Below, in pieces: positions 38,351 through 48,441 of a stretch of DNA of 64,000 nucleotides. The stretch spans positions 3,534,001 through 3,598,000 of the forward strand of contig JAETXT010000003.1 of NCBI GenBank assembly GCA_019188255.1, given 5' to 3'. Below the pieces are notes generated by a model, which worked only from the letters and a program-made list of their open reading frames with translations, ran no database searches and had not been told where the DNA came from. The DNA comes from Verticillium longisporum. Its lineage: Eukaryota > Ascomycota > Sordariomycetes > Glomerellales > Plectosphaerellaceae. The translations under genes were made by a program, and so were the position numbers. The stretch's first letter is position 1, and each line of letters begins with the position of its first letter.

Positions 38351-41300
38351 TATACTTCCTAGTAAATAAGTCGTTCTAATATAGAATTAGGGGAGTAATC
38401 TAAAAGCTAAAATAATAGCTCTAATAGAATAGCTCTTTATCTAATATTAGATTAATAATACTTCTATATAATATAATATTATCCCTAATATAGATATAGT
38501 ATTAGTTTCTATAATAGGAGCTTTATAAATAAAGGCCCTAATAGCTCTAATATTAAGCTTAATAGTTAATAAGTAGGGAATAGGGGCTAGAGTAAGATTC
38601 GGAGTAGGAAATCCTATTTCTATAATAGAGGAGATTACTATTCTAATACTAATTAAGAGAATTATATTCTATATTATCTTAATAGATACCCTATTCCTAC
38701 TTTATATTAAGGATATAGACGATCTCGGAATCTATTTAGATAATACTTATAATAAGCTAGTAAAGTATATCGGGGAGCTCTAAGAGTATATACCTATTTT
38801 TCGTAAATAGGGCTATTTATAGTTCTTCCTAGATATAAAGACCTATACTAGCTCTAGGATTATATATATAATAGGGATAGAGAGTAATAAAGTAGTATTT
38901 CTAATAGAAGTAGAGCTTTAATATATTTATAAGTAATTCGGTTACCTATCTATAGAGAAGCTATAGAACCTACTCCTAAGGATAGACTATAATATAAATC
39001 GGAATACTCTAGAACTAATAAATTACTTCTATTACTATTATTAGATTAAAGGGAAGTTTCTATAATACTTTAAGTTTACTTTAAAATTAGATATTAACTT
39101 TAATTACGAGATTTTAATCGATATTATATATTTAAATAGAAAGCCTATTCTTTATATAATCGATAAAAATATAGGATTCTAATCTATAATTTTTATTCCT
39201 AATTTTATAGCTTATATAATATAGGAAGCCCTTAAGAGGTATTAATTAAATACCTATCTTAGGCCTCTAGATATCGTAATTATTAATATTAGAACGAACT
39301 TTATTTCTATAGAATTTAAAGTAGAGGTACGCCTCCTAAATATAATCTACTATTAGATCTTAATAGAGGCCTATTAATTAATTAATAAGGTTAAGAGCTA
39401 TTATAAGCTAATTCGTAGAATATACGAGATCTTAAAGATAGAATCTCGTAATATAAGCCTAGAATCGCTATTTTAAGGAATAGTAAAAGTAATAAACGAT
39501 ATTATTAAACTTAATAGATTAATACCTATATTACTTATATTCGAGTAATACCTAGGATTACTATTAACTTAGTACCTATTACGACCTAAATATAGTATGC
39601 TAAAGCGGTTAATAAAGTAATAGCGGAACTTTAGCGAATAATCGCTAAATAGAAGATTAATAATACTCTTAATACTTAGAATAGACTAGATATTAAATAG
39701 TTATTATTAAGATCGCTAGAGCTAGGAAGTAATATTCTTATATTCCGAGAATAAGAGAAATAGATTAATCCCTATAAAGTTATATCGGTTTCTAATATAG
39801 TAATTATAATCGAAATAGTTAATAGCTTAATAGAGTTTAGAGGAATATATATTAAGCTATATAATAGATCGCTAGATTAATAGATTAGGGAGATAATAGT
39901 AATTCGAATTCTAGAGACTCTAGAACTATTTAAATATTTAGAGCTAATTCTACTATAATAATATAGGAGACTTAGGAAGTTAATAAACGCTACGAATCTA
40001 TTATAAATAGCTTTTATAGATCGTAAGAATAGTATAATTAGGTCTTTATAGATTAAGTATTAATTTATTATTAAAAGGGAATAATAGGAGTACGATTTAG
40101 CTATTTAATTATATAATAAAAGTAGAATAATAAGCCCTAGGAAGCTATTTAAATAGTCCGATTAAGAGGAAATTAATTTACTCTTAATAGCTAGAATAAT
40201 TATATTAATTAGAAGATCCGTATTTCCTCGTACTAAGATCTTTAGATATTAGTTTATAAGAGAAGTAAAAGGCCTCCCTTAAGCTTTATATAAGAAGTTA
40301 AGATTAATAATTTAAGGATATAATAACTAAGAGAAGATAACCCTATTAATATAATCGCCTATAATTATATACTATAATTAATAATTAATCCTAGCGATTA
40401 CCCTAATACTATAATAATATAGCTACTAGTTAATACTCTATAATATTAATTAAGCCTATACTTAGAATACTATAGATCTATTATATAATATTCTCCTATA
40501 TATTCCTAAGGAGCTATAATATAGATACTTTAACGGAATCGTCTTCTATATTATAAAGCCGCTCTATAATATTATAGAATTAGGTCTCTATTAATTTATA
40601 ATCTATTAATATTATTATAGAGAGTACCTAAACGCTATTCTAATAGGCTACGATCTATATTTACTCTTAATTAGAGCTAGAGAGAGCTTTAAGCTAATTA
40701 GGATATAGATTAACGATACCCTTAACCTTAGAGAGCCTATATTTATATAAAAGGAATAAATAGAGCTCGAAAGCGCTAGCTTCTAAGTAAAGCCTACTTC
40801 TATCCTTAATATAGGATTTAATAATATCTTTAATAACTATATTATTAAAATTAGAACTAAAGATCTTACGATTTAATAGAAAGGCTAAGGTAATCGCCTA
40901 GAGCTAGTAACCCTAGGGATAGCGAGCTTAGAATAGGAATATATTACCTAGAGAGCTCGTAGTACTTATATTACTTTAACCTATTAATTAGAAGTAGCTT
41001 TCGATTTCTCTATTATAGCCTAAGCTAAGAACCTATAAGAGGATAACTTTAAATAGCTTAATAAATATATATAATAGTAGATCGCTAATATAAGCTATAG
41101 CTTAAATTATATATACTTAGATCTCTTAATAGCCTTATTTTATATATTTATTAATAGCTCCTTTATTAATAATAAGGACTTTAGTTTATAGATCGGATTC
41201 GTTATCCTTCTAGGTAATAAACGTTCTAGCGATTAAGAGAATACCTTTATAGTATATAATAATATCCTCTATTAATAATCTATTAAATATAAACGGATTA

Positions 41301-41742
41301 TATATTTAATTCTAATTAACGAGATCTATAGGATAATTAATAGCTTTAACGTAGCTTATATCCTTAAATAGATATTCTAAGAGATCTATAAATGCTTAGA
41401 ACTATTACTTCTATAGATAATTATTTATACCGATAGCTACTCGTTCTATTAATATTTAGTTTAATTAAGTATAATAGTAGAGAAATGCTTAATAATAGAT
41501 CTTATAGCGTTATAATAAAGCTATAAAGAATATAAAGTTAACGAAATTCGTTAGATCGCTAGAAGCGATAACCCTATAGATTTAATAATTAAGGGAGCGC
41601 TAAATTAAATATTAGAAGCGCTAATAAGCTCTAATAAAGTTATAATTAAGATTAAAGGATAGATTAAATATTAAGAAAAGAATAATTAAGGGGTAAAAGT
41701 AATTAATATTAATAAAAATATAATAAAGCTTAAAAACGAGTA
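38351..41742 (+). mobile_element. RIP-destroyed Ty1/copia remnant, spacer copy 2
   Basis: Near-identical duplicate of 33098-36491. The differences I could spot are two single-base run-length changes: G5 at 33137-33141 is G4 at 38390-38393, and GG at 34291-34292 is a single G at 39543. The RIP changes are shared, so the duplication happened after RIP. Confidence 0.85.
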
Positions 41743-43601
41743 ACGTAATCCACAAGCGAGTGGTTCACCCAAGCGAGTGGTTCACTTCGCCCGGGCCCAC
41801 GACCTACACCTGAATTCTACAGATTCCACCTCCGCCCGCGATGGAGACTCTTTCAAAAGAAGGTCAATTATTCCTTGCTATCCAAGCTATGGACAATGAC
41901 CCGAACCTAAGCGCCCGGAGTGCTGCGAGGATCTACACCGTCCCCTTAACGACGCTCCTCCGACGCCAGAAGGGCAAACCCTCCCGACGCGAAAGCCCGC
42001 CCAATTCTGCCAAATTAACAGTACTAGAAGAGAAAACTATTGTCGAATATATCCTTGACCTAGATGCGCGATCTTACCCTCCCCGGTTGGGTGAGGTCGG
42101 AGATATGGCGAATCGCCTGCTTGCCGACCGTGACGCGCCACGCGTCGGGAAGAACTGGGCCGCAAACTTCGTCAAACGGCAACCAGAGCTCCGGACGCGT
42201 TTCTTTCGCAAGTACGACTACAAGAGGGCCCAATGCGAAGATCCGGACGCGATAAACGCGTGGTTCCGCCTCGTGCATAACATGATCGCCAAGTACGGCA
42301 TCCAAGAGGCTGACATGTACAACTTTGACGAGACCGGCTTCCAGATGGGCGTTATCGCCAACGGAATGGTCGTGACCAGTTCGGAAAGACGGTCCAATGT
42401 GAAGATGAGGCAGCCAGGCAACCGGGAATGGGTTACGGTGATCCAGGGCGTTGGCGCGTTGGGTTTCTCCGTCCCGCCGTTCATCGTGGTTTCGGGCAAG
42501 TACCACCTCTCGAGCTGGTACCAGGACGACGCGATTTCTCGCGACTGGAGAATCGCAACATCTCCAAACGGCTGGACGACGAATGATATTGGTCTGGAAT
42601 GGATTCGGCATTTTGACAGGCATACAAAGTCCCGTACTTCGGGCGGTTATCGCCTACTGATCCTGGATGGCCACGAAAGTCACCACTCGGTCGACTTCGA
42701 ACTCTACTGCAAGGAGAACAACATCATCACACTCTGTATGCCTCCTCATTCGTCACATCTACTCCAGCCTCTCGATGTTGGGTGTTTTGGCCCACTAAAG
42801 AAAGCATACGGTCGGCAAATCGAGGATAGGATGAGGGCGGGTACAACGCACATCAGCAAAGAGGACTTCTTCCCGGCGTTTTCGGCTGCATTTCAGCAAG
42901 CAATGACAGAAAAACATCCAGGGAGGCTTTCGAGGAGCGGGGCTTGTCCCCCATAACCCGGAAACAGTCCTGTCAAAGCTGGATGTGAGGTTGAGGACGA
43001 CGACGCCTCCGGGGACGTCCCACGGGGAGCGTGATTCTTGGGTCTCTAAGACGCCCACTAACCTGCTCGAGGCAGGTTCCCAGACTGACTTCATCAAAGG
43101 GCGAATCTCACGCCACCAGGGAAGCTCCCCAACGTCAATTTTAGATGCTGTTGACTATCTTGCGAAGGGGACGCGGGGTGTTATGCACCAGATCGCTCTT
43201 TTGAAGTCAGAGGTTATGATCCTTCGAGAGGAAAATGCTACACTAAGCCGACGCCGGAGGGCCAAAAAGCTACGTCTCCGGGAAGGAGGAAGCATGGCTG
43301 TAGGCGAGGGACAGGACAAGATTGCTCAGAAGGAAGTAGATATCCAGATAAAAGAGGAAACGCTGCAGAACCCGGGTCCCGCGTCGTGGTCCCAGCCGAA
43401 GAAACGATGCTGTAGCGTATGCGGGAAGACCGGCCACAACGCGAGAACTTGTCAGGTAGCTATCTCATCGTCTGCAAAAGACGAGGAGGAGTGATTTTAA
43501 TTGATTTACGGCGTTTGGGTTGAGGTTTTCCTCGGAATGTTTGTCGGGTCGGGGTGAAGTGAACCACTCGCATGGGTGAACCACTCGCTTGTGGATTACG
43601 T
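41743..43601 (+). mobile_element. pogo/Fot-type DNA transposon, copy 3
   Basis: 1859 bp, flanked by TA. Same termini as copy 1. It has A5 at 42910-42914 where copies 1, 2 and 4 have A6, and A5 near 43265 where copies 1 and 2 have A4. Confidence 0.92.
41841..43494 (+). CDS. pogo-family transposase, copy 3
   Basis: Same domains as copy 1. The N-terminal frame ends early after MTEK because the A run is A5. The C-terminal frame (42985-43494) is unbroken here: 169 residues carrying the coiled coil and CCHC knuckle, showing the true reading of the tail. Confidence 0.87.
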
Positions 43602-44005
43602 TACTCTAGAAGTAAAAACGATAACCCTATAATTAATAAAATAGTAAAGTAATTAATCTATAAAGCGGACTAGGCCTCGGAATCCGAAGAATCTAAGTTT
43701 AATTACTCTAATAAGTCCTATTAGAGGTAATTAAAGAGCTATAAAGCTATAGCCCGCTTAGCTATTTTATATTTAGTATTATTAAGACTATTAAGGTCTT
43801 TATTAAGATCGTTACCCCTTTTCGCCTCCTCCTCCTTAGCGATTATTAATATACTTTTTATAATAGTATATTACTTCTCTATATCCTATATTCCCTATTA
43901 ATTAATTATATAATTAGATAATTAAGGAAATAATAGAGAAGAGAGCTTATTAGCTTATTATTCTTATCCTAGATAGCTAAAAACTTTATAATAGGCTTAA
44001 ATACC
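43602..44005. other. RIP-saturated segment between pogo copy 3 and the gypsy element
   Basis: AT-rich decayed DNA continuing the copia or hAT remnant. The last five bases (ATACC) are the left target duplication of the gypsy element. Confidence 0.6.
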
Positions 44006-44438
44006 TGTTACGACCTGGCAGCTTCCGAAGGGGGAACACTGTCAGAGGGTTAGGGTTGCTGTTTGCAGAAGCTTAGGTTGTGACTCTGAGACGATGTGGT
44101 GTCGTAAGGCGTTGCGCACTCGTTACAATGGATACAAGGTAAGACTTAGATTGATCACTGTCGTGAGAAAGAATGTATCTACAAGTACCGAATGCCCGTC
44201 CTTATATACCTGTCATTCTGTCCTTGTCGTGTTGGGTTGGTGAGTCCATGTTGGATGGCTCACCTTTCTTGTCGTGATCCTGTTGCTTGGGTCACGGTGT
44301 GGTTAGTGACCGGATCACTTTGAGAATCGTGATCTGGTCACGGTCACGTGAGTGATCCTGTGGGTCCGTGCGGCGCGTCCGATCGCCTGCGGGGTGTCCT
44401 GCCTGGTGTCCTGGTGACGACCGGGCTGGGGCGTTACA
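44006..44438 (-). repeat. gypsy 3' LTR
   Basis: 433 bp, + strand begins TGTTACGACC and ends GGCGTTACA (TG...CA boundaries). Identical by eye to 50397-50829. Confidence 0.95.
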
Positions 44439-44441
44439 TGA

Positions 44442-44455
44442 TTCTCCTCCTCCAG
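44442..44455 (-). promoter_or_regulatory. polypurine tract
   Basis: On the minus strand GGAGGAGGAGAA lies immediately before the 3' LTR, the expected primer site for second-strand synthesis. Confidence 0.75.
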
Positions 44456-44543
44456 GTCGATGTCCCAGCGACCCTTACTTGTAAGCGCCGCACCCCAGGT
44501 AATTATGTCCCTCAACTTGTTCTTCCTTCATGATACTAACGAA

Positions 44544-45166
44544 ATGTCGAGTCGTGTCGAAAAACCAAAGTCCCTGTCTGCTCGAAAGCGACAAGAACAG
44601 TTTGATTTTATTGAGCTTCGTGGCTACGACGTCATGCCGTGTTCCTTCTGCCAACGGAAGGGTTGGAAGTGTCGTATGGTGGAGGGCGTCAGTCGCTGCT
44701 CCGAATGCGTTCGTCGCGGTCGCTCCTGCGATGGTTCGGGGTGCCCGTCAACGCTCGTGAGTGCCTGTAGTGGTGTCTCTCTCGCTTTCTCAGTCCGCTA
44801 ACCCATAGTAGTGTCTCGCATCACCCAGGAGCTAGGCAAGCTGGACAAGAAGGAGCTGGATGAGGAGGCGCGTTTGGAGGAGCTGCAGTCTCAAGTGGCG
44901 GAAGCTCTCAGTCGTTTGAAGCGCCTTCGTACTCAGAAGCGATCTCTTCATGAGAGGGGTGTGAAGATGGTGAACCAAGGGTTGCAGTCTCTGGACGAGT
45001 TGGATTCCGCGGAGCGGAGGAGTCTGAGGCCGTGGTGGCCGTGCAAGCGGCTGGGGGTTTCGGGGTTATTGATTGGAGCGCCTTGGGCTCCTTTGACCCG
45101 GAGTCGCTTGATTTCCTTGGGACTGGTGATACTGCTTCAGCAACTGTGGGCAGTTCAGGTTCTTGA
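44544..45166 (+). CDS. antisense gene in the gypsy element: cysteine-rich coiled-coil protein
   Basis: Encoded on the strand opposite gag-pol, at the element's 3' end. Exon 1 (44544-44756) holds a cysteine cluster, CSFC-x6-C ... CSEC-x5-C, in the segment from PCSFCQRKGWKC to CSECVRRGRSC. The intron is 44757-44808 (GTGAGT...CATAG, branch CGCTAACC). Exon 2 encodes a charged coiled coil (ELDEEARLEELQSQVAEALS) and ends with the tract FGVIDWSALGSFDPESLDF. Phases close to 189 residues if one G is added to the G4 at 44738-44741 and one to the GG at 45019-45020. It overlaps the integrase C-terminus by about 100 bp. Similar antisense frames occur, to my recollection, in other fungal gypsy elements as hypothetical proteins. 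Function unknown. Confidence 0.7.
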
Positions 45167-48100
45167 TTGGTTCCCATGTATTTTCTTCATGCCCATAGTT
45201 TTTCCATTTGATGAGGTATTCGTCTTGTTTGTTCGTTTTTCTGTAGTCGATGATTCTTTCGACTTCGTATTCGTTTGTGTCTTCTACTTCCACGCTGGTT
45301 GCGAGTGGTGCGTTCGGTGGTGCTGGTTCCAAAAGTGCTATGTGAAAAACGGGGTGAATCTTCATGTTCTCTGGCAATGAGAGGTGGTAGTTGGTATCCG
45401 AGAGTTTCTTGAGAATTTTAAAAGGTCCTAGTTTCTTGAAGTCCAATTTGTCGTTTGGTCGTTTGGTTTTGATGTTTCGGCGGATAAGGTAGACGCTACC
45501 TCCCTCCTGTAAGGATGGTCCCTTCATCCTTGTTTTGTTGGCGTACGTGGTCATTCTGGTACGTACGAGCTCGAGGTCGAGCTTGATCTGGTCCTGGATC
45601 TTGCGGATGCTGGCCGCAATGTTGGTTGCTTTTGGCGTGTCTGGTGCTTCGCGGCGTTCCGCGTAGGCTGTTGGGTTGTACCCATAGTTGGCATAGAAGG
45701 GTGACTCCTTTGTGGACTCGCTTGGTGAGCTGTTGTATGCAAACTGTGCGATGGGTAGTAATGTGACCCAGTCATCCTGTTGGTAGTTGATATAACACCG
45801 GAGGTACTGCTCCAAAGTCTGGTTCGTTCTTTCCGTTTGTCCGTCTGTCTGCGGGTGAAAAGCCGTGGATAGTTTATGTTTGGCTCCAAGTTGAGCGATG
45901 AGTGACTTCCAGAAGTTACTGGTGAAGAGCTTGTCTCTATCTGACACCAGTTCTTTTGGGAGTCCGTGCTGTCCTACAATGTTTCTGAGGAAGACATAGG
46001 CGAGGTCTTCTGCCGTTCCTGTGGCTTTATACGGGAGAAAATATGAGTACTTAGTGAGTCGGTCTACGACTACTAGGATGTTGTCGTAAGAGGTCCCAGT
46101 TAAGGGTTCCTTCGATGGTGGCAGGCTGGTGATGAAGTCCAGTGAGACTGACTCCCAGGCTGCTGCTGGTACTGGCAAAGCCTTGAGTTCTCCGTAAGGC
46201 CTGTGCCTTTCTGCCTTGCTCTTTTTGCAGAGGTCGCAGTTGCGAATGACTGTTGTGACGTCCTGTCTGGTTCCTTTGAAGTTATGGTGTTTCTTAAGTC
46301 GAGCGAAGGTCTTCGCTACTCCTTGGTGCCCGTGGGCCTTGGCTTCGTGGACTTGTCGAATTAGTTCCAATGCTTCCGTAGGTGGTCTGGCGGGTGTCAC
46401 GCGAGTGGTGACTGCCAGCGTTCGGTGATAAGGGATGAGATTCCCTTCTTTGTCTTTCGCCAGGATGGCGTTAATGTTGGGGGCGTGTTTTGTTCATGAT
46501 CTGAGCGTCTGCTCAGAATGTCTGCCCTGCCATTCTCAGATCCTTTGCGATAGATGATGGTGAAGTTGAATTCCGAAAGGAATTCTGCCCATCTTATTTG
46601 GCGTTTGTTGAGGTCTTTGTTCGTTGTGAAGTGTGCAAGATTTTTGTGGTCGGTGTAGACCTTGACTTCGTGTCGTGCTCCGGAGAGATACGTTCTCCAT
46701 TCTTTGAAGGCTTCGATGATTGCCATGAGTTCTTTGTCGTGTATCTGATAATTGAGCTCTGGTCCGTGTAGCTTCTTCGAGAAGAACGCTACTGGGTGCA
46801 GGCGTCCTTGGTCGTCCCTTTGTCCTAACTGTCCTCCAATGGCGAAGTCGGAGGCATCTGTCTCGACTTCCATGGGTTTTTCGGGGTCTATCATTCGGAG
46901 GACTGGTTCGCTGAGGACGGCATCGATAATTTGGCGAAATGCCTTTTCTTGGGGTTCGTTCCATGCGAACTCTATTTCCTTGACCGTGAGGCTCGTCAAA
47001 GGATTGGCAGTCTTGCTGTATCCTTTTAGGAATCGTCGGTAGAAGTTGACGAAACCGAGGAATGCTCTGACGTCCTTGACGTTCTTTGGTGTAGGCCATT
47101 CCCTGATGGCTGCCACTTTGGATTTTTCCATCCTGATTTCTCCTGGGGTGATCGTATACCCTAGGAAATCTACTTCCTGTGTGTGGAACTTGGCTTTTTC
47201 TGGTTCTACTAACAGCTCGTGCTGGTGTAGTCGTGTGAGGACCTGGTGGACGTGTCCCTTGTGTTCTTCCACTGTCTTCGAGAAGATCAGAATGTCATCG
47301 AGATACACCACCACGAAGACGTCCAGGAATTCTCGCAGTACATCGTTGATCATGTTTTGGAAGGTTGCGGGAGCGTTGGTCAATCCGAATGGCATGACCA
47401 AGTACTCGTAGTGTCCTCGTCGTGTTCGGAATGCCGTTTTCCATTCCTCTCCATCCTTGATGCGGATGAGGTTATATGCTCCTTTGAGGTCGAGCGCTGT
47501 GAACCAATTGGCTCCTGCTAATGCGTCCCTGAGTTCTGATATCAGAGGCAATGGGTAGCAGTTCTTGATGGTAATGTCGTTCAACTGTCTGTAGTCGACG
47601 CATAGTCTTTCCTTGCCATTCTTCTTTGGCACAAAGAGAATCGGGTATCCTGCTGGGGATGTCGATGGTCGGATGTATCCTTTTCTGAGGTTCTCCTTGA
47701 GATACTCGTCGAGAGTATCCATCTGTCGAGGGTTCAATCCGTAGATCTTGTTGAATCGGGGGCTCTCCCTTCCTTGATTGGGATTTCGTGGTCGTAGTGT
47801 GTGTGCTTAGGTAGCACCGTGTCGACTTCTTCCCTGAAGATCTTTTCGTACTTCCAGTATTCCTTGGGTACGTTCTGCAGTCTTTCTTGCTGTTCTGTTG
47901 TGAGCTCCTCCGGGGTTGTCTCCTCTGAGTTGTCCCTATTCGTGAGGGCTAGTTGGAGGTCGCTTGAGAGACCGCTCGTGGGTCTTTCCTCAGGGGCTGA
48001 CGTACTCCACTGGACGCGGCCAGCTGTCCAGTCAATCTGAGGGTTCCATTGTCTGAGCCATGGGATGCCTAGGATGATTTGTTTTCCTCCCATGTTGGTG

Positions 48101-48441
48101 ATGTCGAAGGTTATGTGACCTTGACGGCGAGAGATGAACACCTGGAGGGGCGCAGTCTCCGTGTTCACGATCCCTCCTCCGTATGAGACCGCTTGTCCTT
48201 CCACCGTGCTGAGTTGATAGGGTTCCTCCTTATATTTCCATGTGATCTTATTCTTGTTGATGTATTCGGGGCTCATGTAGTTGCCCTGGGCGCCGCTGTC
48301 TAGTAGCGCGCTTGCCCATCGTCCTCCTACGTTTACTCTCACGTAGAGGTGATTCGTGCCGTGGGTTCGTTCGGCTGAGCAGATCGCTCTTACTTCCTTC
48401 GTCGGTCGTTGTCCCTGTCCGACCGACGCTTGCCTTTTCCC
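45066..48441 (-). CDS. pol: gypsy pol: protease, reverse transcriptase, RNase H, integrase with chromodomain
   Basis: Entered by -1 frameshifting from gag at 48435-48441. Protease motif LLDSGAQGN; reverse transcriptase VVYLDDILIFS (YxDD) near 47310; RNase H TDASDFAIGGQL and YTDHKNL; integrase zinc finger (H...H...NCDLCKK) and catalytic Asp in SLDFITSLP, Asp in LVSDRDKLF and Glu in QTLEQYL; C-terminal chromodomain YEVERIIDYRK then YLIKWKNYGHEENTWEP. The chromodomain suggests targeting to marked heterochromatin. The frame breaks twice, at G5 runs on the + strand at 47758-47762 (protease to RT) and 46480-46484 (RNase H to integrase). One extra base at each makes a single continuous pol, so both are likely under-called runs. 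Confidence 0.9.

Noticed and set aside
33098..41742. CRISPR-like or satellite array in the repeated spacer
   Set aside because: The repetition is one 3.39-kb unit duplicated once, not short regular repeats. The content reads as a RIP-degraded copia element.
47734..47762. Programmed frameshift between protease and reverse transcriptase
   Set aside because: No slippery heptamer in the right frame and no downstream stem. It sits in a G5 run like the other run-length breaks.
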